Position numbers and translations under genes: made by a program. Shown here in pieces: positions 16,795-25,961 of a DNA stretch of 64,000 bases. The notes beneath the pieces were generated by a model that saw only the letters and a program-made list of their open reading frames with translations, did not search any database and was not told where the DNA came from. The stretch's first letter is position 1. Each line of letters opens with the position of its first letter. Source of the stretch: Ensifer adhaerens (GTDB lineage: Bacteria > Pseudomonadota > Alphaproteobacteria > Rhizobiales > Rhizobiaceae); NCBI RefSeq assembly GCF_001270265.1, contig NZ_LGAP01000014.1:102061-166060 (forward strand). The letters run 5' to 3'.

Positions 16795-17616
16795 GTGCTG
16801 ACCAGCGACATCAAGAACACCGCCTACCCGCTTCTGCGCAGCGCCGTGCGTAGCCTCAACCGCTCCCTGACGCCGCTGAAGGCAGCCGGCGGCCGGCTGC
16901 GATACCTCTCGCCTTTTCCACAGCGCTTCACCGGTGCCTACTCGTCGTTCGAAGACGCCATCGCCGCTGCCCGCTCCAACGGACTTGCCGGCTATGATCA
17001 TGAGGAAATCGCGCAGGTCGCCTTCGACAAGATGTGCCAGGTCGCGCCCTGGGACTATCCGGTGCTTTTCTGGATGCGGCAGGTGATGGGCGAGATCGAC
17101 GGTCTCGTCGATGCCGGCGGCCATATGGGCACGAAATACAGGGCATTCCGCGACCTTCTCTCTCTCGAGGGGTCCTTCCGATGGGTTGTCTACGACCTGC
17201 CGGCCATCGTCCAAGCGGGCCGACGCAGGGCCGAGCAGGACGAGCTCGACAATCTGCATTTCGTCGACCGTATCGGCGATGCCGGCCCTGTGCCGTTGTT
17301 TCTCGGCTCAGGGCTGCTGCAATATCTCGATATCCAGTTGTCAGACTTGCTGGGGCGGATGCCCGCCCTGCCGCGTCACCTCCTGCTCAACAAGGTAGCC
17401 CTCAGAGAGGGCGGCGCCATCGTGACGCTCGAGCGTATCGGCAAAGCGATCGTGCCTTACCAGATGCGCGACGAAGAGGCCATTCGCCGTGATGTCGAGC
17501 GGCTCGGCTACCACCTCGTCGACCGCTGGACTATCCCGTCGCTCGCGCACGTGATCGAGACACATCCCGAACTGGGGCCGAGCGAAAGCGCCGGTTTCTA
17601 TTTCCGACTGCAATGA
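16795..17616 (+). CDS. Putative methyltransferase, TIGR04325 family
   Basis: 273-residue protein recognised as the TIGR04325 (LIC12133) family, putative methyltransferases found in surface polysaccharide loci. Visible features: FTGAYSSFEDAIAAARSNGLAGYD near residue 42, a Rossmann-like start (IDGLVDAGGHMGTKY), RWVVYDLPAIVQAG, and FLGSGLLQYLD where an SAM enzyme would have motif post-I. The GTG start at 16795 has GGGAG 8 nt upstream. Same strand and close spacing to the flippase gene, so probably co-transcribed. It may O- or N-methylate a sugar of the repeat unit; activity is unproven for the family. Confidence 0.8.
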   Translation: MLTSDIKNTAYPLLRSAVRSLNRSLTPLKAAGGRLRYLSPFPQRFTGAYSSFEDAIAAARSNGLAGYDHEEIAQVAFDKMCQVAPWDYPVLFWMRQVMGEIDGLVDAGGHMGTKYRAFRDLLSLEGSFRWVVYDLPAIVQAGRRRAEQDELDNLHFVDRIGDAGPVPLFLGSGLLQYLDIQLSDLLGRMPALPRHLLLNKVALREGGAIVTLERIGKAIVPYQMRDEEAIRRDVERLGYHLVDRWTIPSLAHVIETHPELGPSESAGFYFRLQ

Positions 17617-17649
17617 CGACCAGACGCTAATAGCGGAAGGGGGCCGGCA

Positions 17650-19374
17650 TCAAAGCCCGGGTGCGGCAGCGGCTTCTTCAGTGACCGCGCGAGGCGTCAA
17701 CGTCGCTGCCGAACGTTTTTCCAGCCGCATTTTCAGATGGTCGGCGAGACGCATCGCCAGGCCAAGCGTCATCAATGTCGGGTTGGCGTGACCAGGCGTT
17801 GGAAAGATTGAGCTGCCGGCGACAAAAAGCCCCTCCACCCCGTGCACCATGGCATTCGGATCGACGACGCTGGTCGCCGGGTCGCTTCCCATGCGCGTCG
17901 TGCAGGACGGATGCGCCATATCGGTGAACGCGGCCTTCCCATCGTCATCCCAGGCTATCCAGTCGGCCAGACGCGGCTGTGGAAGGCCATTGCGTCCGAA
18001 TTCGGAGGCCAGTGCCCGCGCAAGCCGCTTGACGCTCTGCACCTCTGTGGGGCCGATTTTCCAGGCGACCCGCGGCAGCGGCACGCCGAGTGTATCCCGT
18101 TGATCCGCGAGGGTGATGCGGCTCTCCGCGTCGAGCTTCTGCTCGACCATAACATCGAAGCGCAGCTCGTCGGATCTGTGCATCATTCCCCGCTTTTGTA
18201 CCATCCGGCGGAAGGTGCCCTTCGCCAGGAAGGCAGGCGACCTGGCGACGACGGCAAGATCGCTCGCAAGCCGCGTGCGATCGCCCCGCATCAGTCGCTT
18301 CAGTGCCGCCCAGGGGTCGCTCGCCGAATGGACCTGCACAGGATAGGCAGCACAGTTGACGAGCGCCTCGCGTCTTTGCACGGTCGGGCTGAGGCGCAGA
18401 CCATGGAGATAGAACCGGGTCGCCCCTTCCTCGGACAGGCCGTAGAAGTTGAAGTGGCGTGCCACCGCGTCGATATCCCGCCGGTCAAACCGGAGAAGCG
18501 TCGAGCGCGGGTGATCGGCGAGGTAGCGCCCAACGACACCTCTGCCGTTGCCGACGCCGCCTGGCATGACCGATGTCGAAGCCAGCAACAGGCGCGCGTT
18601 CTCGATACCGCCTGTGCACAGAACGACCGCCTCGGGCCGCACGCTTGCACCGGCTCCGTCCAGGCTGCGAAGATCGAGCGAGGCGACGCGCCTGCCGCTC
18701 TCATCGAGATGGATCGCCGTGACAGTCGCATGCGTCAGGATGTCAATGTTCGGGGTCACCAGCTCTGCCGCCACATTGGCAAACCGCATGGGCTCGCCCC
18801 GCCGATCGCGCTCATGGCTGAATTGCCAGAAGAAGGGGCGAAGGAGATCGCGGTCGAAGCCGCGTTCGTCCGGCGGCGAATGCAGCCGGCCAAACAGCCT
18901 CTCGTCATAGAGATTGGGTCCAAGATTGAGCAGGCGCGCCGCGCGATCAAGCGCTGGCGCCAGACTTTCGCGCGTCATCGGCCAACCGGATACCGGCAGC
19001 CACGACCGTCGCTCGAAATCGATTTCGTCGAAGCTCGCGCATTTGCCGATCCAGGTATGCGTGCTGCCGCCGAGCACTCGGTTGCGTAACTCGAAAGGGG
19101 GGATGTCATTCAGCCAGGCGAGGCTGCCGTTATAGCCCCGGCCGGGACTTTCGACACCGTCGCGGGCAAAAGGCTCGCCGACATTAACGACGGAATTCAG
19201 CGTCTGCTGCGCTGCTGCGAAGTCGGTGCCACCGCTTTCGATGATCAGCACCCGACAACGGCTGTTGGCCAGTTCCCGGGCTATCGTCAGGCCGACGGGG
19301 CCGCCGCCGACGATCGCTACATCCGGACGAAACTCGGTGTCTGGGGTGATTGATCGGAGGTCACGGATCGGCAT
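17650..19374 (-). CDS. FAD-dependent GMC family oxidoreductase
   Basis: 574-residue flavoprotein. N-terminal dinucleotide-binding motif VAIVGGGPVGLTIARELANSRCRVLIIESG (residues about 19-48), RNRVLGGSTHTWIG for FAD contacts, VVLCTGGIENARLL, and the C-terminal GMC block with MAHPSCTTRMGSDPATSVVDPNAMVHGVEGLFVAGSSIFPTPGHANPT, which holds the active-site His/Asn region. No signal peptide. Pyranose-oxidase-like enzymes of this group oxidise a sugar hydroxyl to a keto group. Divergent from the DegT aminotransferase gene across 276 bp and tail-to-tail with the TIGR04325 gene (33 bp). A role in modifying an EPS sugar is inferred. Confidence 0.88.
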   Translation of the reverse strand: MPIRDLRSITPDTEFRPDVAIVGGGPVGLTIARELANSRCRVLIIESGGTDFAAAQQTLNSVVNVGEPFARDGVESPGRGYNGSLAWLNDIPPFELRNRVLGGSTHTWIGKCASFDEIDFERRSWLPVSGWPMTRESLAPALDRAARLLNLGPNLYDERLFGRLHSPPDERGFDRDLLRPFFWQFSHERDRRGEPMRFANVAAELVTPNIDILTHATVTAIHLDESGRRVASLDLRSLDGAGASVRPEAVVLCTGGIENARLLLASTSVMPGGVGNGRGVVGRYLADHPRSTLLRFDRRDIDAVARHFNFYGLSEEGATRFYLHGLRLSPTVQRREALVNCAAYPVQVHSASDPWAALKRLMRGDRTRLASDLAVVARSPAFLAKGTFRRMVQKRGMMHRSDELRFDVMVEQKLDAESRITLADQRDTLGVPLPRVAWKIGPTEVQSVKRLARALASEFGRNGLPQPRLADWIAWDDDGKAAFTDMAHPSCTTRMGSDPATSVVDPNAMVHGVEGLFVAGSSIFPTPGHANPTLMTLGLAMRLADHLKMRLEKRSAATLTPRAVTEEAAAAPGL

Positions 19375-19650
19375 GCAAAGAACTCCCGCGTGCTACATAT
19401 CGGTCATAGCACCAGCGCTATCGCGCCGAAATCTCCCAATATGCATAGGGGAGTAGGGCAACTACTGATTTCGGCTAGCTGGAGCCTGCACACTTTGTTC
19501 AGGCGCTGGCCGGAAGTCCATTTTGAAACGATGTCGCGACGCGACTAGGCTTATTCATTGGGGCCGGTACCCAGCAGGCGATTTGTCTTCATCCCTGAAC
19601 GCCGATGGTCGGCGTAGCGCGGAGAGCCGGCGAGGATCGGAGAGCACAGG
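19375..19650. promoter_or_regulatory. Divergent promoter region, GMC oxidoreductase / DegT aminotransferase
   Basis: 276 bases between two divergent genes. The part near the GMC gene is slightly AT-richer (CCCAATATGCATAGGGGAG near 19435-19455) and GCGACTAGGCTTATTCATTGGGG lies near 19540-19562. A purine-rich Shine-Dalgarno precedes the DegT start. No gene and no clear -35/-10 pair that I would defend. Confidence 0.35.
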
Positions 19651-20832
19651 ATGGCGCGCGTAGGTATCAGGGAATGGTTGGCACTTGCTCCGGTGTTTGC
19701 ATCGGGCAAACTGGCCCGCTTCAGCAGTGGCGGCAACGGGCCGCTCACGCGGTTCGAAGCGGATTTCGCCGCCAAGTTCGGCGTAGGCCATGTTCTGACG
19801 GTCAGCAGCGGCACCGGCGCATTGATCGCGGCACTGGCTGCGGCCGGGATCGGCCCGGGCGACGAGGTGCTGGTGCCGGCCTATACCTGGATCGCGACGG
19901 CCGGTGCGGCACTGGCCGTCGGCGCTGTGCCCATCATCGTCGATATCGACGAGACGCTGACGATGGATCCGGCAGATATCCTGCGAAAGATCACGCCCTA
20001 TACGCGCGCCATCGTGCCCGTGCACATGGCCAACATGGTGTGCGACATGGACAGCATCATGCCGATCGCCCGCCAGCATGGGCTCGTCGTCATCGAGGAT
20101 GCCTGCCAGGCCGTCGGCCTGACCTACAAGGGGGTGCGCGTGGGCACGATCGGCGATGCCGGCGCCTTCAGCTTCAACCAGTTCAAGAACATCAATATCG
20201 GCGAAGGCGGGGCAGTCGTGACCAACGACGACCAACTCTTTGCAAGGGCCCGCATGTATCACGACATCGGCGCGCTGTTTCGCGGCCACCTCGACAATGC
20301 CAACGAGCCGCCCATGCTCGGCGTCAATCTCAAGGCCAGCCAGATCCAGGGCGCCATGCTGAACGTGCAGTTGAAGAAGCTGGATCCGATGATCCGTCGC
20401 ATGCGTCGTCGCTACGATGCGATTGCCGGGATCCTCTCGGCCAGCAATGCGATGCGCATCGGCCCGCACAACGATCAGGACCATGCCGCCGGCCTGCACG
20501 TGATCTTCGACACCGCCGAGGAGGCCCGGGCCTTTGCCGCCGAAAACAAGCGCGGGGTCTACCGCCTCTACGATTCCAGCCGGCACGTCTACAGCAACTG
20601 GTTGCCGGTGCTGGAGCAGCGCACGGCAAATCCGAAGATGAACCCTTATGCCTGGGCGTCCCGCAAGATCGAGTACTCGCCGGATATGTGCCCGCGCTCG
20701 CTGGATATCCTGAAGAGGACGTGCCGCATCGGGCTTGGCGAGAATTATCCCTTACCGCTCATGACCTACTTCGCCCGACGCATGCTGCGCCAGCGGCCCG
20801 CTTCGAAGGGGAGCCTCGTCTATGCGACCTAG
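19651..20832 (+). CDS. DegT/DnrJ/EryC1/StrS family PLP aminotransferase
   Basis: 393-residue PLP enzyme of the sugar-aminotransferase family. Conserved blocks: SSGTGALIAALAAAGIGPGDEVLVPAYTWIATAGA near 52-84, IEDACQAVG with Asp150, and GAFSFNQFKNINIGEGG, where Lys179 is the expected PLP Schiff-base lysine. The product may aminate an NDP-keto-sugar or, as in AHBA-type relatives, a non-sugar ketone. It overlaps the phosphopantetheinyl transferase gene by 11 bp, tying it to the NRPS-PKS as well as to the EPS genes. It could supply an amino sugar or amino building block; the sequence does not decide. Confidence 0.9.
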   Translation: MARVGIREWLALAPVFASGKLARFSSGGNGPLTRFEADFAAKFGVGHVLTVSSGTGALIAALAAAGIGPGDEVLVPAYTWIATAGAALAVGAVPIIVDIDETLTMDPADILRKITPYTRAIVPVHMANMVCDMDSIMPIARQHGLVVIEDACQAVGLTYKGVRVGTIGDAGAFSFNQFKNINIGEGGAVVTNDDQLFARARMYHDIGALFRGHLDNANEPPMLGVNLKASQIQGAMLNVQLKKLDPMIRRMRRRYDAIAGILSASNAMRIGPHNDQDHAAGLHVIFDTAEEARAFAAENKRGVYRLYDSSRHVYSNWLPVLEQRTANPKMNPYAWASRKIEYSPDMCPRSLDILKRTCRIGLGENYPLPLMTYFARRMLRQRPASKGSLVYAT

Positions 20833-21622
20833 CCTGGACCGGATCGGTCCCAACTTCATCGATATCTGGCGCTGGAACCTCGACCCGGCCCCGGGCGAAA
20901 TCGACCCGTTATTCCCAACGCTGAGCGGCGAGGAAAAGGCACGAGCCTCACGCTTCGTGCATCCGGAACACCGCCAACGTTTCATCGCCGGACGTGCCGG
21001 CCTACGCCTCGTGCTTGGCCACTACCTCCATGTTCCGCCACACCGCATCGGTCTGACCTATAACGTCTTCGGCAAGCCGCGCATCGCCGGCGCATCAGAG
21101 TTGCTGCATTTCAACCTCAGCCACAGCGCCGCCGTGGCGATGCTGGCGGTTTCCGACCATTACCCTGTGGGGATCGATATCGAAGCGATCAAACCTCTGG
21201 AAGAGGATATTACCGGGCATTTCTTTTCGAAGCGCGAGTGCAATGCTCTGGCCGCGTTCGACGGCGACGACTATCTGCACGCGTTCTATCGCTGCTGGAC
21301 GCGGAAGGAAGCTTTCGTGAAGGCCCACGGCGCCGGACTGTCGCTGCCACTCGACTCCTTCGACGTCACCGTCGACGCGACCTCCCGCCCAAAGCTCGAA
21401 TCCCTGGATGGAGATAGGGACGCGCCGCTGAACTGGAGCCTATTTGATGTCGCGACCCCGCCTGGGTTCGCCGGCACCTTGGCGGCGCTGACCCTCGGCA
21501 ACGCCGTCCATCTTCGTTACTGGAATGATGATGTGCTCGCGCTCAAAGCGTCAGTCGCGCATCCAGCACATAGCGATCCCCGGCAGCGTCAAAATGGTGG
21601 CAACCGAGCAATCCGGGTTTGA
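20822..21622 (+). CDS. 4'-phosphopantetheinyl transferase (Sfp type)
   Basis: 266-residue Sfp-class enzyme that converts apo carrier proteins to holo form with CoA, required by the T domains encoded just downstream. Motifs: FNLSHSAAVAMLAVS near 97, VGIDIE with Asp119/Glu121, and WTRKEAFVKAHG (159-170) with the catalytic Glu and Lys. It begins inside the end of the DegT gene (11-bp overlap). Its last 80 bp lie antisense to the end of the formyltransferase-like gene. The extra C-terminal tail (after about residue 240: ALKASVAHPAHSDPRQRQ) is low-complexity and may be a stop-codon read-out into the convergent gene. Confidence 0.93.
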   Translation: MRPSLDRIGPNFIDIWRWNLDPAPGEIDPLFPTLSGEEKARASRFVHPEHRQRFIAGRAGLRLVLGHYLHVPPHRIGLTYNVFGKPRIAGASELLHFNLSHSAAVAMLAVSDHYPVGIDIEAIKPLEEDITGHFFSKRECNALAAFDGDDYLHAFYRCWTRKEAFVKAHGAGLSLPLDSFDVTVDATSRPKLESLDGDRDAPLNWSLFDVATPPGFAGTLAALTLGNAVHLRYWNDDVLALKASVAHPAHSDPRQRQNGGNRAIRV

Positions 21623-23129
21623 AATCAGGCTTGATCGTTCTGATGCACCGTTCCCGATAGTTCTCCAGGTCCAGCTGCTCGATCTCCATGATGTTCAGCC
21701 CATAGCCGTAAATGCCGTGGGCATTGTGCTGGGACGGGCGGAAGACACGGCCCTCGCGGGCGAAGATCCGGCCGGCATTGCGCGCAAATGTGCTGCCGAG
21801 CACCACCGGATTGCGCTTGTGCGGCGTAATGCGCGCCAGCCCCGGCCCGTCGACTTCAAAGATATGAAGCTCGCTGCAATGGTCCTCATAGGCGTGGAAC
21901 TCGGAGAGGTTCGTAAACAGCCACCACCGCCCGTCATGGCGGGTCAGCACACTGTCGGCGGCGGACAGGCCGTTGAGCGCCGTTGCGTGCAGCTCCCACT
22001 TCAGCGGAAACTCGACACAGCGCCAGATTTCGATGCGCTTGGATTGATGCGTCTCCGGCATCATGAAGATGTCCTCGCCGTCGCGGAAGACGAACGGATA
22101 GGACAGATGATAGTCGCAGTTCAGCGCGATCCCCACGGGCTCGAGGCGGTCGCCGTCGAAGCGGCCCACAGCAATATGCGCCTTGCGGTCTCCGTTGGCA
22201 TAGGCCTCGTAGAACAGGTAGCACTCGCCTTCATGCTGGAGCAGGAACGGATCCGCCTTGATATCCGTCGACGTCGGCGGGATCTCGACGGAAACGCCCG
22301 GCTCGAAATCGTCGATACGGCCGCTCCCGGTAAAGAGCGTCCAGACGGCCGACCCGGTCCCGGCCTTGTGTTGCACTGCCTTCTTCACTCGCCCGGCGAG
22401 GTGGCCGCTGAGGATGCCGAGATACCGGGCCAACTCGTCGATCGACGGCGGCGAGGCTGGCCGGCGCGTCGGCAGCGGTGTCGTGATCAGCTCACCGGTA
22501 TCGGCCAGTCGCGCCAGTTCGCGCAACAGCAGGGTAGCGGCGCGTTCCTTGACAAAATTGATGTTTCTGACCGCGCTGAACTTGATGTTGAAGGAGGACG
22601 AAGCGATGGCAACGGACGACGCTGATGCCCCGAGACGAACGTAGAGCGCCAGGTCCACGGCCGGCGCGCCGCTGACCACCTCGAGATAGCTGAACCACTC
22701 GCCCGCTCCCGATTTCTGATCGGAGAAAGAGAGCGCCCATTCGCCATAGGGCAGCTCGCGCACAGCGTCGTCAGGCAGGCCATTCGGCGTCATGCGGATC
22801 ACCAGATCGAGACCAAGCTCCGCCACTTGCGCCTGCGCGGCGCCGTGTTGCGATGTCGCCAGTGGCACGATCCGTTGTTTGTGCGCATCGAAGTTGCAGG
22901 GATTGTATACTGCCTGGCGGCCGAACGCCGCCTGCTCGAGCCGATGCGCAAGCTTGAAGAGCACGGAACTCCGGCCGGACCCATATGGCGCCGGGTGAGC
23001 AAGCAAGGCGGTTAAGGAATATCGCGGATCGGCAACGATCCGATCAAAGACCATCAGTTGCCAATTCTCGAATTGCTCGTTCTGTTCGACCAGGATGCCG
23101 ATGCGCAATGGGAGGCTTGTGACACGCAT
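21543..23129 (-). CDS. Formyltransferase-like N-terminus fused to GINT1-type beta-propeller domain
   Basis: 528-residue two-part protein. Residues 1 to about 220 resemble a formyltransferase/Rossmann fold (LRIGILVEQNEQFENWQLMVFDRIVADPRYSL; LDLVIRMTPNGLPDDAVRELPYG) but lack the canonical NxHxSLLP active-site pattern. Residues about 285-528 look like the five-bladed propeller of the glucosamine inositolphosphorylceramide transferase 1 N-terminal domain (KADPFLLQHEGECYLFYEA, LSYPFVFRDGEDIFMMPET, WWLFTNL). Last gene of the NRPS-PKS operon, 24 bp after the thioesterase gene. In other bacteria such proteins occur in surface-glycan loci. Reaction unknown; it may link the peptide-ketide to a sugar, which is speculation. 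Confidence 0.75.
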   Translation of the reverse strand: MRVTSLPLRIGILVEQNEQFENWQLMVFDRIVADPRYSLTALLAHPAPYGSGRSSVLFKLAHRLEQAAFGRQAVYNPCNFDAHKQRIVPLATSQHGAAQAQVAELGLDLVIRMTPNGLPDDAVRELPYGEWALSFSDQKSGAGEWFSYLEVVSGAPAVDLALYVRLGASASSVAIASSSFNIKFSAVRNINFVKERAATLLLRELARLADTGELITTPLPTRRPASPPSIDELARYLGILSGHLAGRVKKAVQHKAGTGSAVWTLFTGSGRIDDFEPGVSVEIPPTSTDIKADPFLLQHEGECYLFYEAYANGDRKAHIAVGRFDGDRLEPVGIALNCDYHLSYPFVFRDGEDIFMMPETHQSKRIEIWRCVEFPLKWELHATALNGLSAADSVLTRHDGRWWLFTNLSEFHAYEDHCSELHIFEVDGPGLARITPHKRNPVVLGSTFARNAGRIFAREGRVFRPSQHNAHGIYGYGLNIMEIEQLDLENYRERCIRTIKPDFKPGLLGCHHFDAAGDRYVLDARLTL

Positions 23130-23153
23130 GAATGTTGCCTTCGCACGTCGTGT

Positions 23154-25961
23154 TCAGCTCTCGCCATGAGAGCGGAATCTGTTGATGACGATGGTCGCCA
23201 GGGCCTGAATGCTGTTGCTGTTGAGACTATCCTCATGCCAGCCTTCAAGGTCGAATACTTCGCTGTCCCCGGCAATCGCACCACCCCAGCCGAAGAGCAG
23301 CTTGCGAGCGCGGCGATGAGTGGCTTCGCTGCGGAACAGCAGCACCGACTTTTCATTCGTCGTCGGCGGCCGGTAGCGACGGGCCGCATTGATCAGCAAG
23401 TCGGTAACATCGGCATTGACGGCTTCTTCCTGGGAATAGGTCCCCGCCCGCAGTCCCAGACGCTTCAGCAAGGCAAGCGTGAAGTTGAACTCCCTGAGAT
23501 AGTCGACGAAACTGATGCGGCCGGAAAAGAGCTTGCGGGTGAAATAGCCGATGCGTTTCAGGCGGCGCTCGCCGTTCCAGCGAAGGCGCCGGAGCCGGGG
23601 CTGCGACCTGACATAGCCCGGGGCCCAGGCATCGATGACGGCGGTGAAACGAAGATCGGCGCCGCGCTCGCGCAATTGTCGGGCAATTTCGACCGCCAGC
23701 ACGCCGTTGACGCAAAGCCCCATCACGCCGACCGGCCCTTTGAGAATGTCCGCGCCCATGCTGTCGACGGCATGCCCGGCGATCTCCTCGAGCGACATGG
23801 AGGCGAGATGTCCGGTGAGATCCGCATGGAACATGTTGGCGTTGTAGACCGACACGGCATCGCCGAGATCGGTGGCAAGCCGGTAGTAAAGGAACGGATG
23901 ATTGAGCGTGTAGAGCGTATAGGGCGCATCGGTACGCCCGCAGGCAGTGACGTTCCAGGGACTTGCACTCGGTCCTTCCAGTTCCGTCCCGCTCGGCTCC
24001 GTGCGGCCAAACAGTGCATTGGCAAAGCCGGCGAATGTCGGCTGCTTGAAGAGTTGCTCCAGGTCAGCCTTGGCTCCGAGCTTTGATCGGGCGCCCGAGA
24101 GCATGCGCAATGCCAGGAGCGAGTGGCCGCCGAGCGCAAAGAAGTTGTCATCGGGCGCTATCGTCGGGACGCCGAGCACCTCTGCCCAGATCGCCGCAAG
24201 CGCCTTGGTCTGATCGGTTCGCGCTGTCGGTAGCGGCACCGGAACACCCGCCGGTTCGATGCGACCGATCACGGTCTTGGCGAGGGCGGGCGGCGGTGCC
24301 GGGATGCGCAATGCAGCGCGATCGACGGTGCCGCTCGCATCGCGCGGAAAGTTGAGCAGCACGCTGATGCCGCCCGGCATGGCCGATTGGGACAGTTGCC
24401 GCCCCAGATACTCCATCAGATGCTCCGGCAGGCGGTCCAGCGGCTCGGTGATCGTCAATGCCGGGGTGACAAAGGCATGCACACGTTTCCCATCGTCCTC
24501 GACCAGTACCACGGCCGAACCGACGGACGGATGGGCGGCAAGCATCTGTTCGATCGCCGTTGCCCGACCGGTCTCTACCCGCTGGGTCTTGATCTCCCGC
24601 GCGGGGATGGTCAGCGCCGAAAGCGGAGCCGAGGGATGCTCCAGCGCCGCTTCATAGGCCTCCTGCCAAAGCCGCAGCAGGGATTCGATCGTGCTCTTTT
24701 CGAACAGGTCGGCATTATATTCGATGGACATGCGCCATCCGCTCGGCCTGCCGATCATGATGAAGCTCAGATCGTAGATAACGCCCGGGGATTGCGACGG
24801 CGCGCTGATCAGCTCGAAACCGCCATATTGATGATCTTCCAGGAAGGCCTTCTGCAGGTTGAAGTTGACTGAGATCAGCGGGTTGCGCGAAGGATCGCGA
24901 ACCGGGTTGACCAACTCGACCAGTTTGTTGAACGGCATCCTGTGATGGTTGAGCGCAGCCGTCACCTTTTCACTTGCCGACCGCACATGGTCGGCAAAGG
25001 AAATGTCGCCGGCCATGTCGAAGCGCAGAACGACATTGTTGATGAAGACCCCGATGAGGTTCTCCAGGTCCGTCTCGTCGCGCCCGGCGACCTGGGACCC
25101 GAACATGACGGTGTTTTGGCCGGTGTAGCGATGGAGCAAAGCGCTGACGACGGCAGCCCCGAAACTGTAGAGCGACACCCGGTGTGCGCGGGCAGCAGCG
25201 TCGATCCGCTCGCTGAAATCACCTGTATTGTTGACGGAGAGGATATTGCCGCGGCTGGTCTTTACCGGCCCGCGCGGCGTATCGGGAACAACCTCGAAAT
25301 ACGGCGCGCCGGACAGTTGCTCGCGCCAGAACGATTTCTCCGTCTCAAAGCCGTAGCTGTTCAGATACTCCTGCTGCCACAGCGAGAAATCGCCGTATTG
25401 CAACGGCAGATCCGGAACAACCGGCTGCCGGCCGGCATCAAGCGCCGCAGCGATCTCGCCGACCTCGCGACCGAGGACGCGGATCGACCAACCATCAAAG
25501 CAGCTCTGGTGGGCGGTGATCAGTAAGAAGCCCCGCTCGTTCTCCACCATCAGCAGAGATACGCGGAAGAGACAGGGGCTGGCGAGATCGAACGGCGCGC
25601 GGGCGGTTTCCTCACCGATCGACAGGATGCGCTGATCGCGTTGTTCTGCCGGCACGTTTCGCAGGTCGATGACGGACATCTTGAAGTCGACCTGGTCGAC
25701 CACCTGCTGGCAGGGCCTGCCGCCGACCTCGACGAAGCGGGTGCGAAGGATCTCGTGGCGCTGGATCACCGTTCGGAAGGCCGCCTCCAACGTCGAGGAG
25801 CGGAACGCGCCACGGATCTCCCAGCGCACGGCAACGTTGAGCGCCGGATTGCCCGGCTTCAACTGATCGAGGATCCAGCAGCGCAACTGTGTCTGGGAGC
25901 AAGGGAACTCCGCAACTACGGTGGGTTCGGCGACAGGCGCAGTGTTGTTAATCTCTTTCAT
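23154..25961 (-). CDS. NRPS termination protein: C* - degenerate A fragment - PCP - Cys-thioesterase
   Basis: 935 residues. Condensation domain about 18-445, but the HHxxxDG motif reads HQSCFDG (151-157): the catalytic second His is Gln152. Residues about 455-555 match only the small C-terminal subdomain of an adenylation domain, and its A10 motif reads SGTVDR, with Thr545 in place of the catalytic Lys; the large subdomain is absent. PCP about 580-650 with DNFFALGGHSLLAL, Ser614 as phosphopantetheine site. Alpha/beta-hydrolase thioesterase about 680-930 with GLCVNG, making Cys750 the nucleophile, plus Asp777 and GWHEDSL His909. ATGA overlap with the upstream synthase gene. It should accept, and probably release or transfer, the chain without activating its own monomer. 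Confidence 0.93.
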   Translation of the reverse strand: MKEINNTAPVAEPTVVAEFPCSQTQLRCWILDQLKPGNPALNVAVRWEIRGAFRSSTLEAAFRTVIQRHEILRTRFVEVGGRPCQQVVDQVDFKMSVIDLRNVPAEQRDQRILSIGEETARAPFDLASPCLFRVSLLMVENERGFLLITAHQSCFDGWSIRVLGREVGEIAAALDAGRQPVVPDLPLQYGDFSLWQQEYLNSYGFETEKSFWREQLSGAPYFEVVPDTPRGPVKTSRGNILSVNNTGDFSERIDAAARAHRVSLYSFGAAVVSALLHRYTGQNTVMFGSQVAGRDETDLENLIGVFINNVVLRFDMAGDISFADHVRSASEKVTAALNHHRMPFNKLVELVNPVRDPSRNPLISVNFNLQKAFLEDHQYGGFELISAPSQSPGVIYDLSFIMIGRPSGWRMSIEYNADLFEKSTIESLLRLWQEAYEAALEHPSAPLSALTIPAREIKTQRVETGRATAIEQMLAAHPSVGSAVVLVEDDGKRVHAFVTPALTITEPLDRLPEHLMEYLGRQLSQSAMPGGISVLLNFPRDASGTVDRAALRIPAPPPALAKTVIGRIEPAGVPVPLPTARTDQTKALAAIWAEVLGVPTIAPDDNFFALGGHSLLALRMLSGARSKLGAKADLEQLFKQPTFAGFANALFGRTEPSGTELEGPSASPWNVTACGRTDAPYTLYTLNHPFLYYRLATDLGDAVSVYNANMFHADLTGHLASMSLEEIAGHAVDSMGADILKGPVGVMGLCVNGVLAVEIARQLRERGADLRFTAVIDAWAPGYVRSQPRLRRLRWNGERRLKRIGYFTRKLFSGRISFVDYLREFNFTLALLKRLGLRAGTYSQEEAVNADVTDLLINAARRYRPPTTNEKSVLLFRSEATHRRARKLLFGWGGAIAGDSEVFDLEGWHEDSLNSNSIQALATIVINRFRSHGES

